Part shown: one piece after another, positions 37,329 to 45,754 of the stretch
Position numbering within the stretch: position 1 is the stretch's first letter
How the letters are laid out: every line of letters begins with the position of its first letter
Assembly: GCF_019880365.1 (NCBI RefSeq)
Contig: NZ_CP082271.1
Location: forward strand, 3,534,001 to 3,598,000
Reading direction: 5' to 3'
DNA length: 64,000 bases
From: Pseudomonas sp. DNDY-54
GTDB lineage: Bacteria; Pseudomonadota; Gammaproteobacteria; Pseudomonadales; Pseudomonadaceae
Notes under the pieces: model-generated
What the model was told of the DNA's origin: nothing
The model's database searches: none
The model's input: the letters and a program-made list of their open reading frames with translations, nothing else
Translations under genes and position numbers: made by a program

Positions 37329-38843
37329 TCAGCCGCGCGAACGCGGGAGTGCCAGTTGCAGCAGGTGGGACTCATCAGCCTGCTCGCGCGGAAGCTCGCC
37401 GGTGATCGCGCCCTCGCTCATCACCAGGATCCGGTCGGAGATGCCGATGACTTCCATCAGGTCGCTGGACACGACGATCACCGCGATGCCGCTTGCCGCG
37501 AGGTCATGGATGATCTGGTAGATCTCGGCCTTGGCGCCGATGTCGATGCCCCGCGTGGGCTCGTCGAGCAGCAGCACCTTCATCGGCATCGAGAGCCAGC
37601 GCCCCAGAATCACCTTTTGCTGATTGCCCCCCGACAGGTAGACGATCTGCTGGTCCGGGGACGGCGTCTTGATGTTCAGCGCGCGGATCTGCCGGTCGGC
37701 GTTCTCCCGCTCCCAGCGCCCCTGGACCAGGCAACCCAGGCGGGCGTTGCTGCCACGCGCGCCGATGTTGATGTTCTCGGCCACGCTGGCCAACGGCACG
37801 ATGCCATCTTTCTTGCGGTCCTCGGGGCACAGCAGAATGCCCGCCGTGATGGCATCGCGTGCCGACTTCAGCTTCAGTGGCTGCCCATCAAGCTGGACCG
37901 TGCCGGCCTTGTGCGGGGCCAGCCCGGCGAGCAGGCGCAGCAGCTCGGTACGCCCGGCACCGACCAGACCAAAGAAGCCGAGCACTTCACCACGGCTCGC
38001 CGCAAAACTCACCGGCTCCAGCAAGCCATGGCCGAGCAGCCCCTCGACGCGCAGGGCCTCACCCTGCTGCTCGCGGGGGCGATAGTTGTAGATGTCCTCG
38101 ATATCCCGCCCGACCATGCAGGTCACCAGCTGGTCGTGAGTCAGCTCGCTCATGTCGTCGAACGTGCAGACGAAGCGACCATCCTTGAACACCGTGACCG
38201 CATCGCAGATACGGAAAATTTCTTCCATCCGGTGCGACACGTACAACACCACCCGCCCGTCGTCGCGGAGCTTGGCGATGATTGCCATCAGCCGTTCGAT
38301 CTCCCGCGCCGACAGGCTGCTGGTAGGCTCGTCGAAGGCGATCACATGGGCGTTGCGCGACATCGCCTTGGCGATCTCGACCAACTGGCGCTGCCCCAGC
38401 GAGAGGCTGCCCAATCTCGCCGCCGGATCAATTTCGTCGGCCAGTCCCTTGAGCAACTCCCGCGCCTGACGTTGCATCGCACGGCGATTGACCAGCCCGA
38501 AACGCGACGGCATGTGCCCCAGCATCAGGTTCTCGGCCACGCTCATTTCCGGCACCAGATGCAACTCCTGATGGATCACCGCGACGCCGCTGGCGATGCT
38601 CTCGCCCGCCGACCGAAAGGCCATGGTGCGCTCACCGATCTGTAGATCGCCGCTGCTTGGCTGATAGGCGCCGCCGAGTATCTTCAGGAGTGTCGATTTG
38701 CCCGCGCCGTTCTCGCCCATCAGCGCGTGCACGGTACCGGGCCGCGCGACGAAGCTGATATCCGACAGCGCCCGCACGCCCGGAAAGTTCTTGCCGATGC
38801 CGTTGAAACGCAGGCTGTCGCCCGTCTTGATTTGTTGGAACAT
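37329..38843 (-). CDS. araG: Sugar ABC transporter ATPase, AraG type
   Basis: Fused double ATPase of the importer, 504 residues. The first half has Walker A GENGAGKST (about 43-51), signature LSLGQRQLVEIAKA and Walker B HVIAFDEPTSSL. The second half has the degenerate Walker A GLVGAGRTE, signature LSGGNQQKVILGRWL and Walker B VLLLDEPTRGIDIGAK, the usual asymmetry of AraG/RbsA/MglA proteins. The start MFQQIKTGDSLRF follows a GGAGA motif; the frame extends 24 codons upstream without a start signal. Confidence 0.93.
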   Translation of the reverse strand: MFQQIKTGDSLRFNGIGKNFPGVRALSDISFVARPGTVHALMGENGAGKSTLLKILGGAYQPSSGDLQIGERTMAFRSAGESIASGVAVIHQELHLVPEMSVAENLMLGHMPSRFGLVNRRAMQRQARELLKGLADEIDPAARLGSLSLGQRQLVEIAKAMSRNAHVIAFDEPTSSLSAREIERLMAIIAKLRDDGRVVLYVSHRMEEIFRICDAVTVFKDGRFVCTFDDMSELTHDQLVTCMVGRDIEDIYNYRPREQQGEALRVEGLLGHGLLEPVSFAASRGEVLGFFGLVGAGRTELLRLLAGLAPHKAGTVQLDGQPLKLKSARDAITAGILLCPEDRKKDGIVPLASVAENINIGARGSNARLGCLVQGRWERENADRQIRALNIKTPSPDQQIVYLSGGNQQKVILGRWLSMPMKVLLLDEPTRGIDIGAKAEIYQIIHDLAASGIAVIVVSSDLMEVIGISDRILVMSEGAITGELPREQADESHLLQLALPRSRG

Positions 38844-38927
38844 GGAGCGTCTCCACCCCCGCCCGGCACACCGGGCGGGTCTGATGCTGAAATCGGCCTG
38901 TGCCTGGCCACCCATGACCGGTCGCTG

Positions 38928-39932
38928 CTACTTCCAGAGGCCGATCTTTTCCAGTTCCTCCTGGAAGTTCTCGCGGGTGATCAGGGTGACTTCGTCCATC
39001 GCGGTGTACTTCGGCGGCTCTTTGCCCTCGGTGACCCACTCGTACATCATCCGCGCCGTTTCGTAGCCCTCGATATGCGGGCTGGGCAGCATCGAGCCGA
39101 AGAAACCACTGTTGTCCTTCTTCAGTTCGCCGATGGCGTCGGTGCCGTTGATGCCGATACCGATCACGTTCTCGGCGCTGAAGCCGGCACTTTCCGTGGC
39201 GCGCACGCCGCCCAGCACGGTGTTGTCGTTCATGCCGCCAATGATCAGGTTCTTCGCGCCACGCGGCAGCTTGACCAATGCCGAGGTGGTGGCGTTCATG
39301 CTGCCGGGCACATCGAGGGTCTTCTGCGGGGTGTAGAGGATGTGGTCTTCCGGAAAGCCAGCCTTCTTCAGCGCATCCACCGAGCCATCGGTGCGCTTCT
39401 TGCCGGTGTCGAGTTCGTTGTAGGTATTGATGACCGCATAGGTGTCGTTCCAGTCCCAGCCACGCTTCTTGGCTTCTTCAGCCATGGCTGCGCCTTGTTT
39501 CTGACCCACCTCGAAGGCCGCCATGCCGAGGTACGGCACGTCCTCCATGAACTCGCCTTTGGCATCGACGAAACGGTCATCGACGGCCATGACCTTGAGG
39601 TCGTTGAATTTGGACTTGGCAACGATGGCCGGGCCGAGCGCGACATCCGGCGGGCAGATGACGAAGCCTTTGGCGCCATTGGCCGCGAGGCTGTCGATGG
39701 CGGCGAGGGTTTTTTCACCGTCCGGCACGGCGATCTTGAGGAGGGTGAAACCGTGCTCTTTGGCCGCCTTCTCGGCGAACGCCCACTCGGTCTGGAACCA
39801 GGGCTCCTCGGGTTGCTTGACCAGAAAACCGATCTTGACCTCTTCCTTGGCCATCGTTGCGGCGGCGAAACTCATCGCACCGACGGTTAACGCGGCACAG
39901 CACAGCGAACGGATTCCGATAGAACGGAACAT
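38928..39932 (-). CDS. araF: Periplasmic sugar-binding protein, AraF type
   Basis: Substrate receptor of the importer, 334 residues with a signal peptide (MFRSIGIRSLCCAALTV, cleavage near ATMAKEE) and a type I periplasmic-binding fold. It resembles E. coli AraF strongly (KIGFLVKQPEEPWFQTEW; VPDGEKTLAAIDSLAANGAK; GMNDNTVLGGVRATESAGF; IGIGINGTDAI). E. coli AraF binds L-arabinose and also D-galactose, and all catabolic genes here point to galactose. SD GGAGGT lies four bases before the ATG. First gene of the transporter trio. Confidence 0.92.
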   Translation of the reverse strand: MFRSIGIRSLCCAALTVGAMSFAAATMAKEEVKIGFLVKQPEEPWFQTEWAFAEKAAKEHGFTLLKIAVPDGEKTLAAIDSLAANGAKGFVICPPDVALGPAIVAKSKFNDLKVMAVDDRFVDAKGEFMEDVPYLGMAAFEVGQKQGAAMAEEAKKRGWDWNDTYAVINTYNELDTGKKRTDGSVDALKKAGFPEDHILYTPQKTLDVPGSMNATTSALVKLPRGAKNLIIGGMNDNTVLGGVRATESAGFSAENVIGIGINGTDAIGELKKDNSGFFGSMLPSPHIEGYETARMMYEWVTEGKEPPKYTAMDEVTLITRENFQEELEKIGLWK

Positions 39933-40067
39933 AGCTACCTCCATTGTTTTTATTTAATAGCCCTTTGTTGACTGGCCAGGCTGCTATCACCTGATCCAGC
40001 ACCACCGAATGCTTTCTGGCGGTTTGCCGCGAGGCCGCAGCCCCTTTGAAGCGAATCCCTGTAGCCG

Positions 40068-40886
40068 TCAATCGTGGTAAAGCACCGAACGCCCGCCATC
40101 GATGGTGATGCAGGACGCGTTAATGAACGGCGCCTCGTCGGTCGCCAGAAACAATGCGGTCATCGCCACCTCGATCGGCTGCCCGATGCGCCGCGGCGGG
40201 TGCATGTCGAAAGCACGTTGGCGCTCGGCATGCGGATCGGAAAAGTCGTTCCAATAATCGACGTTGAGCTGTGTCTCGATGTAGCCCGGTGCGATGGCAT
40301 TGACGCGAATCCCCTTGGGCGCATATTCGATCCCCAGCGCGCGGGTCAGGCCGAGCAGCCCGTGCTTGGCGACCGGATAGGGAAAGCAGCCGGGAATGAT
40401 GTTGGTCGAGTGCACCGAGGCGATGTTGATGATGTTGCCGACGCCGCGTTGCACCATATGCGGCAGCACTGCCTTGCAGCCGAACCAGACGCCGTCCAGA
40501 TCAATGGCGAAGCAGCGCCGCCAGTCCTCTTCGGTCATTTCCAGCGGGTCGCGGAACACGTTGACCCCGGCGCAGTTAACCAGCACATCGACCTGGCCGT
40601 AGTGCTCCATCGCCAGGGCAATCAGAGCCTCGAGCTCGGCGGGTCGGGTGACGTCGGTTTTCTGTGCACGCACTTCACCGCCCCGCTCGCGCCAGCCAGC
40701 AGCCACTCGCTCGGCCTTCTCGCCCTGGATGTCCCCGATGACGACCTTGGCTTGCTGCGCCTGGAAGCAGGCAACGATGGCCTCGCCGATGCCCTGAGCC
40801 CCGCCGGTGACGACCACGACCTTGCCTTTCAGGCGTTCGCCGCGTTGGGGTTCGGGTGTCGGTGGCAGTGAAAGCGGTGAAGCCAT
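40068..40886 (-). CDS. SDR-family sugar 1-dehydrogenase (probably D-galactose/L-arabinose)
   Basis: Short-chain dehydrogenase of 272 residues, predicted to oxidise the imported sugar to its lactone with NAD(P). Motifs: cofactor-binding TGGAQGIG near residue 28, NCAGVN, catalytic Ser in NIASVHSTN and YPVAKHG (YxxxK), and IAPGYIETQLN. I recall similar SDRs next to araFGH-type transporters in Burkholderia acting on L-arabinose and D-galactose. Its place between the binding-protein gene and the lactonase gene supports that role. Exact specificity and the NAD or NADP preference cannot be read here; GDIQG after beta-2 carries an Asp, which favours NAD. Confidence 0.85.
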   Translation of the reverse strand: MASPLSLPPTPEPQRGERLKGKVVVVTGGAQGIGEAIVACFQAQQAKVVIGDIQGEKAERVAAGWRERGGEVRAQKTDVTRPAELEALIALAMEHYGQVDVLVNCAGVNVFRDPLEMTEEDWRRCFAIDLDGVWFGCKAVLPHMVQRGVGNIINIASVHSTNIIPGCFPYPVAKHGLLGLTRALGIEYAPKGIRVNAIAPGYIETQLNVDYWNDFSDPHAERQRAFDMHPPRRIGQPIEVAMTALFLATDEAPFINASCITIDGGRSVLYHD

Positions 40887-40935
40887 GTGAACAACTCCTG
40901 ATCAAAGGGTGGCCGCCAGGCGGCCGGTTAATCGG

Positions 40936-41814
40936 TCAACCTGCGAAACGGGTGCAGGGCATTCCGGCGATCCCGACATCGGCCATCAACACGGCGCCGT
41001 CCAGCTCGGCCGCGGACTTGCCCGGCCTGGCCGAGGTCACATACAAACGGGTCAGGTCCGGCCCGCCGAATACGCAGCTGGTGGGGTGGCTGACGGGCAA
41101 TTCGATAATGCGATCAAGGCAGCCGTCGGGCTCAAAACGCAGCAGGCAATGCCCGCCCCAACGCGCATTCCAGACATAACCTTCGACATCCATGGCGGAC
41201 CCGTCCGGTACGCCGCGCGGGTGCGGTCCCGCCCAGGTGCGACGCTCGACGAGACGACCATCGTCCGCGAGGTCATGGATGTACAAAGATTCATCGAGCG
41301 TATCGCCGCAGATGACGCGGTCGCCCGCCTCGCTCCACAGCAGCGTGTTGACGATGCCCTGATCGCTGAGCAGCTGCGTCACCGAGCCGTCCGGATCGAC
41401 CCTGAACAGCCCGCCGGAGCGCCGGGTGACCGGCAGATCGCTGCCGTCTTCGGCGATGTTGTTCTGCATGGTGCCCAGCCAGAGCCGCCCCTGTGCGTCG
41501 CAACGCGCTTCGTTGGCGCGGTTGCCGGGCGTAGCGTCCGCGACGCAGAAACGCTCAAGCGCAGGCTCGGCTTCAGCCGAGTTGCAATCGAGGCGGTAAA
41601 TGCCACTGGCCTGCGTCACCAGCGCGTCGCCGCGTTGCGTGGGAATGAATGCCGAGACCGGCTCGGCCAGCTGCCATTGCCGGTAACCAGCCGGACCCAG
41701 CCGGCAGGCCAGTCGACCGACGATGTCGGCCCAATAGAGCGTCTGATCCTGGGCATCCCAGAAAGGCCCCTCGGCCAGCGTGTAACGTTGTTGCGAGATG
41801 GGCAGCCATTGCAT
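40936..41814 (-). CDS. SMP-30/gluconolactonase-family sugar lactonase
   Basis: A 292-residue six-bladed propeller of the SMP-30 family, predicted to open the galactono- or arabinonolactone made by the adjacent dehydrogenase. Metal-site landmarks are the Glu in LAEGPFWD (near residue 15), Asn in NRANEARCD followed by GRLWLGTM, Asn in IVNTLLWS and Asp in GVPDGSAMDVEGYVWNA. No signal peptide, so it is cytoplasmic, in the same compartment as the dehydrogenase. Confidence 0.9.
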   Translation of the reverse strand: MQWLPISQQRYTLAEGPFWDAQDQTLYWADIVGRLACRLGPAGYRQWQLAEPVSAFIPTQRGDALVTQASGIYRLDCNSAEAEPALERFCVADATPGNRANEARCDAQGRLWLGTMQNNIAEDGSDLPVTRRSGGLFRVDPDGSVTQLLSDQGIVNTLLWSEAGDRVICGDTLDESLYIHDLADDGRLVERRTWAGPHPRGVPDGSAMDVEGYVWNARWGGHCLLRFEPDGCLDRIIELPVSHPTSCVFGGPDLTRLYVTSARPGKSAAELDGAVLMADVGIAGMPCTRFAG

Positions 41815-41838
41815 GGTCGCACTCCGCTTTCATTATTT

Positions 41839-42564
41839 TTATGGCGCAGTCTGCTCGCCGCGTAACACGACCAGCTCCGGGTAGTTTCGTGAAATCGTCA
41901 GGGCCGCCCGCTCGATCAGCGTCATGCAGGCCCATACGCCGCGCGCGACATCGCGGCTGGCGATCGCGTCGGCGATGTCCTTGTGCAACGGCAGCGTCAG
42001 ACCGAGCTCATCCGGGACGGTCGACGACACCTCAAACGACACCGCCAGCAACGCGCCAAGCGCGGGCACCATGCGCTCGATGAATTGGTTATGGCTGGCG
42101 GCAAGCACCGCCTCGTGAAACAGCTTGTCGGCGCGGTTGTATTCGTCCTTGTCGCCGAGGGAGGCGGCCAGCATCTGGTAGGCCGCCTGGATTTCGGCGA
42201 TCTGCTTCGGTGTGGCGCGCTCGCACGCCCAGCGTACGGCGGTCGGTTCGATGGTCCGGCGCAGATCGAGCAGATCCATCACGAAGCTTTCCGGCAGGCC
42301 GTTCTTGGCGAGCCAGCCTACGACCTGGACATCGAACAGGTTCCAGGCGCGCACCGGGGTGACGCGCGTGCCGACCTTCGGCCCGACATCAAGCATGCCC
42401 TTGGCCACCAGCGTCTTGATCGCCTCGCGAATCACGGTGCGGCTCACACCCAGCTCTTCGCAAAGACCGGCTTCGACCTTTAACGCCTCACCGGGCTGCA
42501 CCTTGCCCGACGCGATCCAGGAACCGAGCCAATCGACCGTTGCGCTGTGATAGTTGTTCGACAT
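41839..42564 (-). CDS. dgoR: GntR/FadR-family regulator, DgoR-like
   Basis: Transcription factor of 241 residues: an N-terminal winged helix (EELGVSRTVIREAIKTLVAKGML near 37-60) and a C-terminal FCD ligand domain (about 95-225) with metal-binding residues in RADKLFHEAVL and LHKDIADAI. It resembles E. coli DgoR, which represses galactonate genes and responds to galactonate. The start is MSNNYHSATVDW with AAAGAGG upstream; the long upstream open frame has no signal and is non-coding in character. First gene of the cassette, so it probably autoregulates. A palindrome lies 44 bases upstream. Confidence 0.88.
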   Translation of the reverse strand: MSNNYHSATVDWLGSWIASGKVQPGEALKVEAGLCEELGVSRTVIREAIKTLVAKGMLDVGPKVGTRVTPVRAWNLFDVQVVGWLAKNGLPESFVMDLLDLRRTIEPTAVRWACERATPKQIAEIQAAYQMLAASLGDKDEYNRADKLFHEAVLAASHNQFIERMVPALGALLAVSFEVSSTVPDELGLTLPLHKDIADAIASRDVARGVWACMTLIERAALTISRNYPELVVLRGEQTAP

Positions 42565-43069
42565 GCGCGCCTCTTTACGGCTGCCTTTGGGTCTACTGAA
42601 CCCTATCATCATATGATTGACTGTCAAATTTGCCCGGCAACTTTCCATTCGGACTCCGCCGACCGGTCGTGCAAGGCACATGAACCCGCGTGAGGCGTGC
42701 TTCGACAGGAACCGCCCAGAATGGATTTCGCAGCTACTTACCGGCTCGTCGAGGTGGCACGCCAGGCGCACATGACGGCGATCTGGCGCGAGGCATGCAG
42801 CCGAGCTAATGCGATTCAGATCATATGAATGATGACAAGCGGACGAGCACAGTCTCCGCGGACGGCTCGCAATCAGGCCCGGCGCCATCGTCTGCCCTCA
42901 CATTTCTTATTTTTTTGTGATGGGCCAAGGCGGCCCTGCGTGGCGCCACTTTAAGAACCGCTACGGGTCTTGCCTAATGACAGCATCTGATCTGGCGATA
43001 ACCGTTTCTTATCGGAGAGACGAAAGCGGCTGAACCAGGACGGCATAAAGGCTGGAGCGGGTTAAACCG
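42565..43069. other. Gene-free region upstream of the DgoR-like gene
   Basis: About 500 bases between the DgoR-like gene and a lipoprotein gene on the same strand. I see no convincing gene. It contains the palindrome ATCATATGAT at 42608-42617 and a second ATCATATGA at 42820-42828, a T-rich stretch at 42905-42917, and a small CGATAA...TTATCG hairpin near 42996. It should hold the promoter of the sugar cassette. Confidence 0.6.
42608..42617 (-). promoter_or_regulatory. Candidate operator for the DgoR-like regulator
   Basis: Perfect 10-base palindrome ATCATATGAT 44 bases before the DgoR-like ATG, in an AT-rich patch unlike its surroundings. A near-copy (ATCATATGA) sits about 210 bases further upstream. 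FadR-family repressors bind short palindromes at such places; the match to any known DgoR site is not established. Confidence 0.4.
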
Positions 43070-43369
43070 TTAAAGGCCACCCTGCACGTTCAACCTCAGC
43101 CCGAGTGCGGTTGCGAGTGAGAGCGGCAGCAGGAGCGTGTCGAGCAGAACACTGGCCGGAAGGTCGAGCGCCGCATGCTTCGGTGCCTCGGCACCAAATC
43201 GATCACGCGGGCAGCAACCGCCGTTGAGGCTGTACCAGTCCAGCCGGGTACCTGAATAAACGATCGGCGCGCCGGGCTTGGCAGCGTCAAGGGTGCGCAC
43301 GGTGGCACAACCGGAGAGCAGCAGGAGAAGGCCCAGCGTCGAGCCGAATCGCATAGCGGGTCGCTTCAT
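43070..43369 (-). CDS. YceK/YidQ-type small lipoprotein
   Basis: A 99-residue predicted outer- or inner-membrane lipoprotein. The signal sequence ends in the lipobox LLSGC (cysteine near residue 21). The remainder carries VYSGTRLDWYSLNGG and, near the end, DLPASVLLDTLLLPLSLAT, features I associate with the YceK/YidQ family of unknown function. SD AGGAGG precedes the ATG. It follows ubiX by 56 bases on the same strand and may be cotranscribed. Confidence 0.78.
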   Translation of the reverse strand: MKRPAMRFGSTLGLLLLLSGCATVRTLDAAKPGAPIVYSGTRLDWYSLNGGCCPRDRFGAEAPKHAALDLPASVLLDTLLLPLSLATALGLRLNVQGGL

Positions 43370-43425
43370 CAGGGCCTCCTTTGGTCTCGTAGAACGCAGG
43401 CAGGATCAGGTGCGCTCGCCTGGGC

Positions 43426-44055
43426 TCAGTCGTCACTGACGATGTGGTGCTCGCCCCAGCGCGGCAGCATGTCCTGCGGGATGTTGAGCAGGTTGAGAAT
43501 CCGCGCCACGACGAAATCGACCAGATCGTCGATGGTCTGCGGTTGGTGATAGAAACCCGGCGAGGCCGGCAGGATGGTGGCGCCGAGGTTGGACAGCTTG
43601 AGCATGTTCTCCAGATGGATACTGGAGTACGGCGCTTCACGCGGCACCAGGATCAGCTGGCGGCGCTCTTTGAGGGCAACGTCGGCGGCGCGCTCGATCA
43701 GGTTGTTGCAGGCGCCGGTGGCGATCGCCGACAAGGTGCCGGTCGAACAGGGCACCACCACCATCGCCGTTGGCGCGCCAGAGCCGGATGCCGGCGGCGC
43801 CATCCAGTCTTCCTTGCCGAACACGCGGATCTGCCCGACCGCGGCGCCGGTGTATTCGGAGAGAAATGCCTGCATGGCCTGTGGTTTGGCCGGCAGCACC
43901 ACGTCGGTCTCGGTGGCCATCACCAGTTGCGCCGCCTTGGAAATCAGGAAGTGCACCTCGCGGTCTTCCTGGATCAGGCAGTCGAGCAGGCGCAGGCCGT
44001 ACTGCGCGCCGGACGCGCCAGTCATGGCCAGGGTGATGCGTTCGGGGCCGCTCAT
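43426..44055 (-). CDS. ubiX: Flavin prenyltransferase UbiX
   Basis: Joins dimethylallyl phosphate to FMN to make the prenylated flavin used by the UbiD decarboxylase in ubiquinone synthesis. The 209-residue protein starts MSGPERITLAMTGASGAQYG, the FMN-binding N-terminus, and contains VVVPCSTGTLSAIATG, LVPREAPYSSIHLENM and PASPGFYHQPQTIDDLVDF. The frame extends further upstream, but GGAGAG sits just before this ATG. Adjacency to mpl is the P. aeruginosa order (PA4019-PA4020). Confidence 0.96.
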   Translation of the reverse strand: MSGPERITLAMTGASGAQYGLRLLDCLIQEDREVHFLISKAAQLVMATETDVVLPAKPQAMQAFLSEYTGAAVGQIRVFGKEDWMAPPASGSGAPTAMVVVPCSTGTLSAIATGACNNLIERAADVALKERRQLILVPREAPYSSIHLENMLKLSNLGATILPASPGFYHQPQTIDDLVDFVVARILNLLNIPQDMLPRWGEHHIVSDD

Positions 44056-44094
44056 TCGTAGTTCTCTCCGCGCAATTGCGTCGTGCTTCCTTTT

Positions 44095-44192
44095 GCGGGC
44101 TGAAGCCCACCCTACAAAATCGCCGCCCGCATGGAGCCGCAACTTCAATCGAACCTATCGCATCAGCACCGTAGGGTGGGCTTCAGCCCACC
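44095..44192. repeat. Inverted pair of the GTAGGGTGGGC repeat
   Basis: Two copies of the palindromic element in opposite orientation, 44095-44115 and 44171-44192, separated by 55 bases. They lie between the mpl stop and the ubiX start. The pair could fold into a stem of about 20 bases. It is the same family as the copies near 33.4 and 48.9 kb. Confidence 0.85.
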
Positions 44193-44200
44193 AAGCGGCT

Positions 44201-45550
44201 TTACGCAAGCGCTTCAGCCAGCTTGACGTGCAGCCCACCAAAACCGCCATTGCTCATCACCACCACCTGCGTACCCGGTTTGGCGTCGGCTTTCACCTTG
44301 GCGATGATCGCGTCCAGCGAATCACAGACAGTCGTCTCTACCGGCGAGCCGGCGACTGTCGCGGCCAGGTCCCAGCCGAGGTTGGCCGGTGCGTACCAGA
44401 TCGCCTGATCAGCCAGCGCCACCGACTCGGCCAGTCCTTCACGATGGGCACCGAGCTTCATGGAGTTGGAGCGCGGTTCGACAACCGCAATGATCGGTGT
44501 GTCACCAACGCGCTTGCGCAAGCCGTCAAGGGTGGTGGCGATGGCCGTTGGGTGATGAGCGAAGTCGTCGTAGATAGTTAGGCCGTTGACCTCGGCGACC
44601 TTTTCCATGCGCCGCTTGACGCTCAGGAATTCGCTCAGCGCCTCGGCGCCCTGCTTCGGCAGCACGCCGACATGACGCGCGGCGGCAAGCGTGGCCAGGG
44701 CATTGTTGACGTTGTGCAGGCCGGTCAGCTCCCAATCCACCACGCCCTGAACGGCGCCCTCGAAGATCACCTCGAAACGCGAGCCGTCGGCGCTGAGTAG
44801 GTTGGCTTGCCATTGCCCGCCGTCGCCGGTGGTCTGCACGGGCGTCCAGCAGCCCATGCCGATCACGCGTTTGAGCGCCGTTTCAGACTCGGGATGGATC
44901 ACCAGCCCTTCGCTGGGCACGGTACGCACCAGATGATGGAACTGCCGCTCGATCGCCGCGAGATCCGGGAAGATGTCCGCGTGGTCGAATTCCAGGTTGT
45001 TGAGGATCGCCGTGCGCGGGCGGTAATGGACGAACTTGCTGCGCTTGTCGAAGAAGGCGCTGTCGTATTCGTCGGCCTCAACCACGAAGAACGGCGTGCC
45101 GCCCAAGCGCGCCGAAATGCCGAAGTTCTGCGGCACGCCACCGATAAGAAAGCCCGGGCTCATCCCTGCATGTTCGAGCACCCAGGCCAGCATGCTGCTG
45201 GTGGTGGTCTTGCCATGAGTGCCAGCAGCGGCCAGCACCCAGCGGCCCTGCAGCACGTGATCGGCTAGCCACTGCGGGCCGGACACATAGGGCAGCCCCT
45301 TGTTCAGCACGTACTCGACGGCCGGATTGCCGCGGGCTAGCGCGTTGCCGACCACCACCAGATCAGGCGCGGGCTCCAGCTGGCTTGGCTCATAGCCTTG
45401 GGTCAGTTCGATGCCCTGGGCTTCGAGCTGGGTGCTCATCGGCGGGTAGACGTTAGCGTCAGAGCCGGTGACGCGATGGCCAAGTTCCTTGGCCAGCACC
45501 GCCAGCGAACCCATGAAGGTGCCGCAGATGCCGAGAATATGGATATGCAT
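44201..45550 (-). CDS. mpl: Murein peptide ligase Mpl
   Basis: Attaches recycled L-Ala-gamma-D-Glu-meso-DAP tripeptide to UDP-MurNAc, salvaging cell-wall fragments. The 449 residues show Mur-ligase features: an N-terminal Rossmann domain (MHIHILGICGTFMGSLA), P-loop GTHGKTTTSSML near 110, the metal and substrate block VVEADEYDSAFFDKRSKF, NNLEFDHADIF, and C-terminal DDFAHHPTAI and VEPRSNSMK. The frame begins upstream of this ATG, but GAGGT precedes MHIHILG and matches family length. It overlaps no neighbour. Confidence 0.95.
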   Translation of the reverse strand: MHIHILGICGTFMGSLAVLAKELGHRVTGSDANVYPPMSTQLEAQGIELTQGYEPSQLEPAPDLVVVGNALARGNPAVEYVLNKGLPYVSGPQWLADHVLQGRWVLAAAGTHGKTTTSSMLAWVLEHAGMSPGFLIGGVPQNFGISARLGGTPFFVVEADEYDSAFFDKRSKFVHYRPRTAILNNLEFDHADIFPDLAAIERQFHHLVRTVPSEGLVIHPESETALKRVIGMGCWTPVQTTGDGGQWQANLLSADGSRFEVIFEGAVQGVVDWELTGLHNVNNALATLAAARHVGVLPKQGAEALSEFLSVKRRMEKVAEVNGLTIYDDFAHHPTAIATTLDGLRKRVGDTPIIAVVEPRSNSMKLGAHREGLAESVALADQAIWYAPANLGWDLAATVAGSPVETTVCDSLDAIIAKVKADAKPGTQVVVMSNGGFGGLHVKLAEALA

Positions 45551-45754
45551 GAATGACCTCTGAAAAGCGCCGCGTCGGGCAATGGGATCAGGCGGCACAG
45601 CCGCGCGTGTCGGCGCCGAAAACTGCGGCGCAGATTAGCACAGCACCCGTCCGCGAGCCCCCGACACCGCACGTCGCCTGCCCTGCCGACGAACGGGCTT
45701 TGTTCTACGCTGAACTCAGCAGTCCCACACAATTACAAGTCCCGGAGACTCATC

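Noticed and set aside
36477..38645. A 722-codon open frame on the plus strand opposite araG and araH
   Set aside because: It is antisense to two well-supported genes; its translation is His/Arg/Gln-rich with no recognisable domain, the usual shadow of GC-rich coding DNA.
42565..42888. A 108-codon N-terminal extension of the DgoR-like regulator
   Set aside because: It lacks a start signal, is Cys/Arg-rich, and would place the winged helix far from the N-terminus, unlike the family.
45590..45650. A sigma-54 promoter before the aldehyde dehydrogenase gene
   Set aside because: The best candidates have GG and GC separated by 11 or with the GC reversed, so the required 10-base spacing is not met.
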